DNA of 64,000 nt from an uncultured Lachnospiraceae bacterium (GTDB taxonomy: Bacteria > Bacillota > Clostridia > Lachnospirales > Lachnospiraceae). The translations under genes and the position numbers were made by a program. Below, one piece after another: positions 28,569 through 36,234 of this stretch (the first letter of the stretch is position 1; each line of letters begins with the position of its first letter). The DNA lies in assembly GCA_905233695.1 (NCBI GenBank), contig CAJODN010000005.1, positions 36,849 to 100,848 on the forward strand, written 5' to 3'. The notes under the pieces were generated by a model. It was given only the letters and a program-made list of their open reading frames with translations. It made no database searches and had not been told where the DNA came from.

Positions 28569-30212
28569 TTATTCTTTATTATCGTTTGTATTATCTGCGA
28601 CATTTTGCGAACTATCATCTTCAGCGCCTTCCGTATCGCCCTCCGGATTATCTTCTTTCTTTTTCTTGAAGTTACGTTCTATAAAGCCTCTTATAAGCTT
28701 CATGGTTTCGCCCCAGAGAATCTTGAATTCTTCCGTCCGACCAAAGAGCAGAAGAATAATTCCGTTATAGACTACGGTACACGCAATTATCTTAAGAACA
28801 ACCTCTAAGATTCCGCCCATAGAGATAAAATGACATACGAAATAAGTAAGTCCACCTACAACTATAGTTGTTAATGTATATTTTGTAAATAGCCCGAAAT
28901 AGTGGCGCACCTTTCTGTGGAAGCCGTATTTATAGGTGACAAGCGGTTCTATCCAGAAGCAGGTAGTCATTGTGCTGACCAAGGTTCCTATCATAACGCC
29001 GATAGCACCTATCTGAATAACAAGAACAATCGACACAACCAGGTTAATAATTACTTCCGCTATAGGCTTGTACCTATCATACCAATAAAGTCCCATTGCG
29101 TCTCTGAATGTAAGTATTACACGACGCATACCGCCCATGTAGAAATTGGCAGTAAATACAAGAAGCATTGCCATCGGTATAACAAGCTCCTCCGCCGGCT
29201 TTCCCGCAATAGATGCCCATGTCTCCATAAAAGGCGTGAACACCACCATGAAGCCCACCGAGCAAAAGCTGTATAGCCAGAAACACAGAAACTGAAGTGT
29301 CTTATATACCCGGAAGATGCTTTCATCATCTTCTTCCACGGTGAGATTACCTATACTTGCGGTAAATGCGCCGAAGAGTCCGTTAAGTGCCGTAATAATA
29401 CTTGCCTGTATCATCTGGTAATTGGACAGCATTCCGACTATGGTTACACCCACGGCAGTAGACATAATGAGATTATCGGTATTGTTAACAACCACATCTC
29501 CCAACTTATGAAGGGACATGGCACCCACATTTTTGAAGACTTCCTTCCGGGTTTCTTTAGAAGGAAGTTCCTTCCGATTCTCCTTTAGATACGGGTACAT
29601 CTTATTGGCTTTATTCGCCACCACAAAGTTGGTCAAAATACTGCAGCCGATCTGAATCACAAGATATAATATAAAGTTCTCGAATGCAAGAAGAACTATT
29701 ATCTGAAGTATAAACTGTGTTGTTGTAAATATGGTATTGTAAAATGTTCCTATATAGCTCTTCTGATGTCCGTCGATTATGGCACGTTTGTAGCCCCACA
29801 TATATGACACGACAGTGTTGGCAAGATAGAGAATATATATAAATGTTATACCTTCTATATCAGGCTGATCTTTTAAAAAGAAATCCAGAAAAGGTATAAG
29901 ACAAAGACCTGCAATACCGACGAATCCTCCGACTACTGTATACATAATACGGTAGAGATTCATGAACTGCCTTATTCTGGTCTCATCCTCACAGGCTATA
30001 GGCTCATACAAGAAATAATTCATGGCGACGCCGATACCAAGTTCCGACAAGGACAGAACCGACAAAATATTGGTAAATACGCCGTTAATTCCAAGGTAGG
30101 CCGCCGAGAACACATGGATGAAAATCGTTCTTGTAATAAAAGAAAGTATTAAGTTGATTGTATAGCTTCCGGTATTAGCCAGAAAGTTAATAAAGGAATT
30201 CCTTGTTCTCAT
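28569..30212 (-). CDS. Polysaccharide flippase (Wzx/MOP family)
   Basis: 547 residues with about 12-14 hydrophobic helices and the typical opening NTGSYTINLILSFITRTIFI. The charged tail (about 500-547, rich in Lys, then Asp/Glu) is cytoplasmic. The protein belongs to the polysaccharide transporter branch of the MOP superfamily and would move undecaprenyl-linked repeat units outward. It is the first gene of a two-gene unit with the GlfT2-like enzyme and is divergent from the plus-strand glycosyltransferase. The ribosome site is weak. Confidence 0.87.
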   Translation of the reverse strand: MRTRNSFINFLANTGSYTINLILSFITRTIFIHVFSAAYLGINGVFTNILSVLSLSELGIGVAMNYFLYEPIACEDETRIRQFMNLYRIMYTVVGGFVGIAGLCLIPFLDFFLKDQPDIEGITFIYILYLANTVVSYMWGYKRAIIDGHQKSYIGTFYNTIFTTTQFILQIIVLLAFENFILYLVIQIGCSILTNFVVANKANKMYPYLKENRKELPSKETRKEVFKNVGAMSLHKLGDVVVNNTDNLIMSTAVGVTIVGMLSNYQMIQASIITALNGLFGAFTASIGNLTVEEDDESIFRVYKTLQFLCFWLYSFCSVGFMVVFTPFMETWASIAGKPAEELVIPMAMLLVFTANFYMGGMRRVILTFRDAMGLYWYDRYKPIAEVIINLVVSIVLVIQIGAIGVMIGTLVSTMTTCFWIEPLVTYKYGFHRKVRHYFGLFTKYTLTTIVVGGLTYFVCHFISMGGILEVVLKIIACTVVYNGIILLLFGRTEEFKILWGETMKLIRGFIERNFKKKKEDNPEGDTEGAEDDSSQNVADNTNDNKE

Positions 30213-30251
30213 TATATTTTCAACCTATATATCAATCTGTATCTTGAAAAA

Positions 30252-31247
30252 ATGTCTCCTAAGTCGCATAATGTACCTATGGATAACAAATTACTCATAA
30301 GCGCCGTTGTGCCTATTTTTAACACACCGGAGAAAAACCTTAAAGAATGTATCGATAGCATTATACACCAAACGTACGAGAATTTCGAACTAATCCTTGT
30401 GGACGATGGTTCTGAGGCTTACTTAGCTTCTTTATGCGACGACTATGCCGCATCTGATTCCAGAATCAAAGTGATTCATCAAAAAAATTCCGGCGTCAGC
30501 GCCGCCAGAAATACCGGTATTAAAAATGCTACCGGAGATATTCTCACCTTCGTAGACTCGGATGACAGTCTTAAAAGCGAAGCCTGGGCTCTCTCTATCG
30601 ACGCCCTGGAAAAATATAACGCCGACTGCGTAGCATTCGGCTGGACTGATTATTGTGAACTGGATACATATATTCAAAAAATCACCGATGAAATAACGGT
30701 TATTGATTCTCACAAATTCCAAGTTGAAGTGGGAAGCGACAATTATAAATGCGGTGGTGGCTATCCCTGGAACAAACTATGGCGAATGGAAAGCCTTACC
30801 AAAGGCGGTGCGTCTATTCCCGAATTCGATCTTAACCTCAATATGTACGAAGACAAATTATGGGTTCTTCAGGCTGCCAATAATATTGACACTGTCGTTC
30901 TTCTTCCGGAACTTCTGTATAACTATACATTTGTGGCATCAAGCATCACTCAGACAGAGGAACAGCGAATCCCTCGCCTTCTTGTGGCTTACGATGCCTA
31001 TAAGATAATTCTTGATTATCTTGAAAATGTTAATGATGAAGCCTACGTTATGGCGTATAATTTCTGCTTTGAATTCACCAATAACGATATTCGTTTTCTT
31101 AGCGAGAATAAGGCCAAACATAAGGATCAAATAAAGAAATCCAAAAGGGCGTTGAAAAGGCTTTGTAAAAGGATACGTCCGAGGACGCTATATGTTCCTA
31201 TATGGAGTAGGGATTTCTTTATATGGTTTGTGTACCACTACTTCTAA
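30252..31247 (+). CDS. Family 2 glycosyltransferase
   Basis: 331 residues. GT-A domain (about 12-230) with SAVVPIFNTPEKNLKECIDSI, LILVDDGSE, the NSGVSAARNTGI motif and FVDSDD as the metal site. The C-terminal ~100 residues are helical and basic. It is close to Streptococcus-type capsule and teichoic-acid sugar transferases. The start is uncertain: ATG 30252 and ATG 30279 (MDNKLL) both lack a good ribosome site, and the shorter one fits family alignments better. Lysine is mostly AAA here, whereas neighbours favour AAG, which hints at separate acquisition. It is the only plus-strand gene of the polysaccharide region. Confidence 0.85.
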   Translation: MSPKSHNVPMDNKLLISAVVPIFNTPEKNLKECIDSIIHQTYENFELILVDDGSEAYLASLCDDYAASDSRIKVIHQKNSGVSAARNTGIKNATGDILTFVDSDDSLKSEAWALSIDALEKYNADCVAFGWTDYCELDTYIQKITDEITVIDSHKFQVEVGSDNYKCGGGYPWNKLWRMESLTKGGASIPEFDLNLNMYEDKLWVLQAANNIDTVVLLPELLYNYTFVASSITQTEEQRIPRLLVAYDAYKIILDYLENVNDEAYVMAYNFCFEFTNNDIRFLSENKAKHKDQIKKSKRALKRLCKRIRPRTLYVPIWSRDFFIWFVYHYF

Positions 31248-31255
31248 TCTTGCTC

Positions 31256-31315
31256 CTTCGGATTGAAGACCTGCACGAAAATGACGAAATGTCTCTTAGC
31301 AGGTCTCGGCTCCTC
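31256..31315. repeat. Dispersed 3'-end palindrome, short copy
   Basis: Arms GACCTGC (31268-31274) and GCAGGTC (31299-31305) flank ACGAAAATGACGAAATGTCTCTTA, the family loop with small changes. GGTCTCGGCTCCTCAG on the right matches other copies. It sits between two convergent glycosyltransferase genes, 6 nt from the stop of the right-hand one. Confidence 0.7.
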
Positions 31316-31321
31316 AGTCGC

Positions 31322-32212
31322 TTACTTAACGTACCTAACTTTCGGCTTAAAGAAGATTCCCGCAGCGAGACCTTTCAACATAATCCTAAGGCGCTTGGTC
31401 TTGTTGTCCTTGGCGCGAATTATAACTCTTATTGCGTTAAGAACAAAGCCTGCCACATATACAAAAAGTTCACCCGAGCCCTTATCTCTTGCCGTAGCGA
31501 AGTCGTTACGATATGCATAGAAGTATCTGTCTATTCTTCCGATCTCATCCTCCGTAATATTAGATCCGGAATTGGTGGCCATCTTATGAACCACTTCCGA
31601 TTCAACTACATTATAACAGTTGCGATGGTCTGAGATACGTGATGTATATTCCTTATCATCTCCCCATATAAAATACTCTTTCTTCGGCAGTCCCAATCCC
31701 TTAACAGCATTAACGTTAAAGAGAAGTGATACGAAGGTTGCCGCCTTAACGGGCATAAGGCCTCTTCGCATGCAAAGCCTGTCCGCCTTGGTGTCAGGTC
31801 TCTTCACAGTCTGCCTGTTCATCTTGCAATACGTTCCGTCAGTCCAACGTACGGTAGATGACAAGAACCCGAATTCACCACCCAGCGCTTCGGCACCGTC
31901 AAGAAGTTTCGTAAGAGAGTCCTTATTAACGATAGTGTCATCATCCATAATCCAGATGTATTTATAGCCCTTGTGAACGACATAGTTCATGCCTGCGGCG
32001 AAACCGCCTGCGCCACCGATATTCTTCTTAAGGCGCTTGTAGGTGACGGCTGGGCCGAGTAAGTCTTTTATGAAGTCCTTCGTGCCATCCGTACTTGCAT
32101 TATCTATTATGTAAATATCTGACTTTACTTCAGAGTCGAGTAGTGCTTGGATGCACTCTCTAAGCAGCTCTTTTCTATTATAGGTTACAACTATTGTAGC
32201 TACTTCGTTCAT
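31322..32212 (-). CDS. Family 2 glycosyltransferase (GlfT-like/rhamnosyltransferase type)
   Basis: 296 residues. It opens with NEVATIVVTYNRKELLRECI; IIDNASTDGTKDF and IWIMDDDTIV are the nucleotide- and metal-binding segments, and GGAGGFAAGMNY is typical of the galactofuranosyl/rhamnosyl branch. FIWGDDKEYTSRI gives the catalytic acidic pair. The start is placed at 32212 because AAGGA is 8 nt upstream; the longer frame to 32254 would run back into the preceding gene. It begins 4 nt after that gene's stop, so the pair is co-translated. Probably adds a side or backbone sugar to the surface polysaccharide. Confidence 0.87.
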   Translation of the reverse strand: MNEVATIVVTYNRKELLRECIQALLDSEVKSDIYIIDNASTDGTKDFIKDLLGPAVTYKRLKKNIGGAGGFAAGMNYVVHKGYKYIWIMDDDTIVNKDSLTKLLDGAEALGGEFGFLSSTVRWTDGTYCKMNRQTVKRPDTKADRLCMRRGLMPVKAATFVSLLFNVNAVKGLGLPKKEYFIWGDDKEYTSRISDHRNCYNVVESEVVHKMATNSGSNITEDEIGRIDRYFYAYRNDFATARDKGSGELFVYVAGFVLNAIRVIIRAKDNKTKRLRIMLKGLAAGIFFKPKVRYVK

Positions 32213-32216
32213 GTTA

Positions 32217-33131
32217 TTATCCTTCCTGCGGTAAGTAATCCTCATTCTTACCAAGATTACCTTCTATACAATCTCTTATAACTTGTCTTAGCATCTTAAG
32301 ATTATATACGCCCTGCTCTCGCTTGTCACCGTTAAGACACATCAGGAGGCTTCCCAGATAGAATACAAAGTACTCCATCAGTATAGCGGTTGTTGTAATA
32401 CTACCAAGGTGTCTCTTGGCGCAGTCGTATCTGTTACGATATCCGTAGTAATGCTTCCAGCTTATGCGACCGAGTATCGAGCCGGTCTTATAGTTAAGTA
32501 CCGTTTTATGGTTAAGTCTTGCCTTGGGAAGCAGCGTTATCCCGCCTTTAATTCGAAGACAGAATTCCGAATCATCATACCATATAAAGTATTCCTCCAT
32601 CGGAAGCCCGATTCTCTTAAGTTCATCTCCTCGTATCACAAGCCCACAAAATGTGGCAAAGTCAATCTTACGCGGTCTGTTATACATTCCCCTCGGAACC
32701 TGGCGCTCCCAGAATATAACCTTAAGCGTAAGCCATCTTCTGTGATATGTATCAACGGCACCCTCCGTGTATACAGATCCTGCGAAGGCATTGCATTCTT
32801 CGTTCTTCTCTGCGAACTTAACTATCTTCTTCATATAGTTCTTCTCAATCATTGCATCATCATCAATGATAAGAATGTAATCAAAGTCCTCTTTCGTCGC
32901 AATGGAAAGTGCCTTGTGAAATCCGCCGGCGCCACCCAGATTAGTATCCGAATGATACGGCTTAACTCGCTTATCCTTAAGATTGTCAAGATACTCTTTT
33001 GTGCCATCATCACTATTGTTGTTAACAACAATAACGCTGTCCATTTCCTGACTTTGATTAAGCACACAATCTAAGCACTCTTTTAGGAGATTTATCCTAT
33101 TATATGTTACAATTACAGCTCCTATCTTCAT
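32217..33131 (-). CDS. Family 2 glycosyltransferase (GlfT-like/rhamnosyltransferase type)
   Basis: 304 residues, paralogous to the next gene downstream. KIGAVIVTYNRINLLKECL, VVNNNSDDGTKEYL, GGAGGFHKAL, ILIIDDDAMI and FIWYDDSEFCLRI cover the GT-A core. The C-terminal helical part (about 240-304) ends in an acidic tail. The start at 33131 has GGAG 7 nt upstream; the frame opens at 33146, but that ATG has no ribosome site. It is separated from rfbB by a 121-bp palindromic element that may end or weaken read-through from rfbB. Confidence 0.87.
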   Translation of the reverse strand: MKIGAVIVTYNRINLLKECLDCVLNQSQEMDSVIVVNNNSDDGTKEYLDNLKDKRVKPYHSDTNLGGAGGFHKALSIATKEDFDYILIIDDDAMIEKNYMKKIVKFAEKNEECNAFAGSVYTEGAVDTYHRRWLTLKVIFWERQVPRGMYNRPRKIDFATFCGLVIRGDELKRIGLPMEEYFIWYDDSEFCLRIKGGITLLPKARLNHKTVLNYKTGSILGRISWKHYYGYRNRYDCAKRHLGSITTTAILMEYFVFYLGSLLMCLNGDKREQGVYNLKMLRQVIRDCIEGNLGKNEDYLPQEG

Positions 33132-33150
33132 CAGTTTTCTCCACAATACA

Positions 33151-33271
33151 GGTAACAGGTTCTACCGAATAACGCAAATGCCTTTGTTGCCAAGACCGGC
33201 TAAGCGATTCTTCGTATGAGCGTGCCGGTACTTGGAACAAAGGCACTGATAACACCTAGGCACCTGTTACC
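33151..33271. repeat. Dispersed 3'-end palindrome, best nested copy
   Basis: Three nested perfect arm pairs: GGTAACAGGT (33151-33160) with ACCTGTTACC (33262-33271), TGCCTTTGTT (33179-33188) with AACAAAGGCA (33236-33245), and CCAAGACCGGC with GCCGGTACTTGG around the family loop. The core arms (CCGGC/GCCGG) differ from every other copy yet remain complementary. It starts 12 nt after the rfbB stop. Orientation is opposite to the 12-, 14-, 18- and 31-kb copies. Confidence 0.85.
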
Positions 33272-33283
33272 CCAATAATTATA

Positions 33284-34369
33284 TTATCTGTTACTGTACA
33301 TATCATCATAATACTTCTGATAATCACCGCTTGTCACGTTGTTCATCCACTCTTCATGCTCGAAGAACCAAGCAATTGTCTTCTTGATTCCTTCCTTGAA
33401 CATTGTCTCAGGCTCCCAGCCAATCTCAGCCTTAATCTTATCGGGAGCAATGGCATATCTTCTGTCGTGACCTTTTCTGTCTTCCACGTATGTGATTAAA
33501 TCAGTGCTTACATTATCTCTTCTGGGATCGCCTTCCGGAAGCATCTCAAGAAGTGTCTCAATAATAATATTGATAATCTCTATATTCTGCTTCTCGTTAT
33601 GACCGCCGATATTATATGTCTCGAAGAGCTTACCCTTCTCTTGAACCATATCGATTCCCTTGGCATGATCGTCAACGTATAACCAGTCACGTACATTCTT
33701 ACCGTCACCGTATACGGGAAGCTTCTTACCCTGAAGCGCGTTATTAATAATAAGTGGTATAAGCTTCTCAGGGAACTGGTAAGGTCCGTAGTTATTAGAA
33801 CAGTTGGTAATATTAGCAGGGAACTTATATGTATCCATGTACGCTTTTACAAGTAAATCAGATCCTGCCTTACTTGCTGAATATGGGCTATGAGGATCAT
33901 AAGGAGTTGTCTCATAGAAGTAAGCGTTAGGATCGTCATCAAGTGTTCCGTACACTTCATCTGTAGATACGTGGAGGAACTTCTTTCCTTCCTTAAATGT
34001 TCCGTCTTCGTTCTCCCATGCTGCCTTGGCGCAGTTAAGCATCACAGCCGTACCGATAACATTGGTCTGAACGAACACTTCAGGATTCTTAATACTTCTG
34101 TCAACATGAGACTCTGCTGCGAAGTGAACTACTCTGTCGATATCGTTCTCTTCGAAGAGCTTAGAAATAGCTTCCTTGTCACAGATGTCGGCTCTGACAA
34201 ATGTGTAGTTGTCTCTGCCTTCTAAGTCTTTAAGATTCTCGAGGTTGCCGGCATATGTAAGTTTGTCGACGTTGATAATTCTGATTTCGTTATCGTATTT
34301 GCGGAACATATAATGGATATAGTTACTTCCGATAAATCCTGCTCCACCTGTTACCAAATAAGTTCTCAT
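33284..34369 (-). CDS. rfbB: dTDP-glucose 4,6-dehydratase
   Basis: 361 residues of the extended short-chain dehydrogenase fold. NAD-binding GGAGFIGSNYI (about 8-18), the HFAAESHVDRSI loop, the DEVYG segment and the catalytic YSASKAGSD Tyr-Lys pair are present. Second enzyme of dTDP-L-rhamnose synthesis (dTDP-glucose to dTDP-4-keto-6-deoxyglucose). rfbD is 0.9 kb upstream in the same direction; rfbA and rfbC are not in the window. AAAAGGAG supports the start. Confidence 0.96.
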   Translation of the reverse strand: MRTYLVTGGAGFIGSNYIHYMFRKYDNEIRIINVDKLTYAGNLENLKDLEGRDNYTFVRADICDKEAISKLFEENDIDRVVHFAAESHVDRSIKNPEVFVQTNVIGTAVMLNCAKAAWENEDGTFKEGKKFLHVSTDEVYGTLDDDPNAYFYETTPYDPHSPYSASKAGSDLLVKAYMDTYKFPANITNCSNNYGPYQFPEKLIPLIINNALQGKKLPVYGDGKNVRDWLYVDDHAKGIDMVQEKGKLFETYNIGGHNEKQNIEIINIIIETLLEMLPEGDPRRDNVSTDLITYVEDRKGHDRRYAIAPDKIKAEIGWEPETMFKEGIKKTIAWFFEHEEWMNNVTSGDYQKYYDDMYSNR

Positions 34370-34392
34370 GTTGTTGTTCTCCTTTTAAAAAA

Positions 34393-35217
34393 TTATAATG
34401 ATATCTTAAGGTACAAACGCCCCAATACACTCGTCACCTTACGTATCAGTACGCTCAGCTCCACCTGCCACTTTTTAAGTCCAAGCTCGAGCGCGTATTT
34501 CTCAACAAGTCGACGGTGCTCTTCGATGTATACATCTTCCTTACCGCCACCTAGGACCTCCCCCGTATTGGAGTCGTCTCTTATACGGAAAAAGTTAAGC
34601 GGCTTATGTATGATATAGATTGTACCATAATTATATAATTTCATAAAGAAATCATAATCAATAATATAATGAAAGCTTTCGTCGAAGCCTCCAAGCTTAT
34701 CGTATACCGACTTCCTTATCATATTGGCAAGGGGTGCACCGAGATAATCTCTCGTGAAAATGGAGAAGCGAGATGCCCTCTTTCCTTCCACAAGCCCTGC
34801 CTTATGGTACCTTCTGTAGTAGCCCTTGGACTGACCATGAACGTCAATAAATTCCGTATCGGATGACACGAGATTCACGTTATCGTATTTCTCCATAATA
34901 AGAACTTCTTTCTCGATAAGTCTTCTATGGATCAGGTCATCGGCACACACAAGCTTAATATACTTGCCGGAACACAGGCTTAAGCATTTATTCCAATTAC
35001 CTGCCATTCCCAAATTGGTGTCATTCGAATACACTTTAAGACGCTTATCGTTAACAGTCTTAACGACGTCAACGGTGTTATCCGATGACGCATCGTCTAC
35101 AACAATTAGCTCGATATTCTTATAGCTTTGACTAAGTATACAATTGATTGTCTCCAGTATGTAATCCGCATTATTGTATGCAGGAATACATACGGATACC
35201 AATGGTTTATTACTCAA
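34393..35217 (-). CDS. Family 2 glycosyltransferase, TTG start
   Basis: 274 residues. LVSVCIPAYNNADYILETI, IVVDDASSDNTVDV and the metal site VCADDLI define the GT-A domain. HYIIDYDFFMKLY contains the likely catalytic Asp. Short basic C-terminus. The first in-frame start after a stop is TTG at 35217, with AAAGG about 10 nt upstream. Lying between rfbD and rfbB, it may be a rhamnosyltransferase, but this rests on context only. Confidence 0.83.
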   Translation of the reverse strand: MSNKPLVSVCIPAYNNADYILETINCILSQSYKNIELIVVDDASSDNTVDVVKTVNDKRLKVYSNDTNLGMAGNWNKCLSLCSGKYIKLVCADDLIHRRLIEKEVLIMEKYDNVNLVSSDTEFIDVHGQSKGYYRRYHKAGLVEGKRASRFSIFTRDYLGAPLANMIRKSVYDKLGGFDESFHYIIDYDFFMKLYNYGTIYIIHKPLNFFRIRDDSNTGEVLGGGKEDVYIEEHRRLVEKYALELGLKKWQVELSVLIRKVTSVLGRLYLKISL

Positions 35218-35262
35218 CGGTTTCTAACCTTTCTACACATTTCATATAGGAAATGTGTTATC

Positions 35263-36138
35263 TTACTCAGGCATATTGGCAAGATAATAGTCAAGTGCCT
35301 CTTCCCAGGTTGCCATAGAGAAATCACTCGTTACTTCCTTAAGATGAGCATTCTCTAAGATAGAGTATTTCGGTCTGTTGGCTGCTGCGGGATTAATCTT
35401 AGCGTATTCTTCGCTGGTCACATGATTAACCTTCGTCTTCACATTACATTTCTTATAAAAAGCCTCTGTAAAGTCAGCCCAATTGGTATCGCCTTCACAA
35501 GTAGCGTGGAAGATACCGTAGTTCTCTGTTCCCTCCAGGAAATGTATCATCTTAGAGAGCTCAACAGCAGAAGTAGGCGTTCCTCTCTGGTCTGATACAA
35601 CCGATACTTCATCGTGAGTCTTAGCAGCGTTAAGCATGGTCTTAACGAAGTTCTTGCCGTCGCCATAGAGCCATGCGGTACGAAGGATGAAATACTTCTC
35701 GGCGTTCTCCTTAACGAAGTTCTCGCCCGCAAGCTTAGTTCTTCCGTACGCAGATACAGGGTTAGGCTCGTCAGTCTCGACATAAGGTCTTGTGCCGTCA
35801 CCCGGGAATACGTAGTCGGTGGAAATGTGTATAAGCTTAATATCTCTTTCCTTAGCTACGATTGCAAGGTTCTTAGGACCAACAGCGTTAGCCTGATATG
35901 CCACGTCTTCCTTCTCTTCGCAACCGTCTACATTGGTAAATGCAGCACAGTTAATAATAACGTCGGGCTTTGTCTCCTCGGCCACCTTTCGAACGGCATC
36001 AAGGTCTGATATGTCGAGCTTGATAACGCCCTCCATATCCAGCATGTCCGTTTTGATAAACTCTACGCTATCGCCGTACTCGTTTTGGATAGCACGACCT
36101 AATTGTCCGTTACAACCTGTAACTAAAATCTTCTTCAT
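35263..36138 (-). CDS. rfbD: dTDP-4-dehydrorhamnose reductase
   Basis: 291 residues. NADPH-binding ILVTGCNGQLGRAI, the HISTDYVFPGDG segment and catalytic YGRTKLAGE are intact, as is the family motif RTAWLYG. Last step of dTDP-L-rhamnose synthesis. Strong AAAGGAGG site 5 nt before the ATG. The upstream spacer holds a 16-bp inverted repeat. It heads the rfbD - glycosyltransferase - rfbB run. Confidence 0.95.
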   Translation of the reverse strand: MKKILVTGCNGQLGRAIQNEYGDSVEFIKTDMLDMEGVIKLDISDLDAVRKVAEETKPDVIINCAAFTNVDGCEEKEDVAYQANAVGPKNLAIVAKERDIKLIHISTDYVFPGDGTRPYVETDEPNPVSAYGRTKLAGENFVKENAEKYFILRTAWLYGDGKNFVKTMLNAAKTHDEVSVVSDQRGTPTSAVELSKMIHFLEGTENYGIFHATCEGDTNWADFTEAFYKKCNVKTKVNHVTSEEYAKINPAAANRPKYSILENAHLKEVTSDFSMATWEEALDYYLANMPE

Positions 36139-36159
36139 AAACGCCTCCTTTTTTATCTT

Positions 36160-36223
36160 GCATCAAGTCGTATAACTATGTGGCCTCGCTGGTTATTCTT
36201 CCATATATTATACAACTTGACGC
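36160..36223. repeat. Long inverted repeat upstream of rfbD
   Basis: GCATCAAGTCGTATAA (36160-36175) and TTATACAACTTGACGC (36208-36223) are inverted copies with 14 of 16 positions pairing normally and the other two able to form G-U. The 32-nt loop is not shared with the dispersed palindrome family. It lies 11 nt after the leuA stop and in the rfbD leader, so it could act as a leuA 3' hairpin or an rfbD leader structure. A TATAAT lies within the right arm on the minus strand. Confidence 0.65.
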
Positions 36224-36234
36224 CTGCTATACTA

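Noticed and set aside
32409..33074. 221-codon plus-strand frame
   Set aside because: Antisense to a well-supported glycosyltransferase; shadow.
12026..33271. CRISPR array from the recurring palindromes
   Set aside because: Copies are single, kilobases apart, with no spacers and no cas genes.
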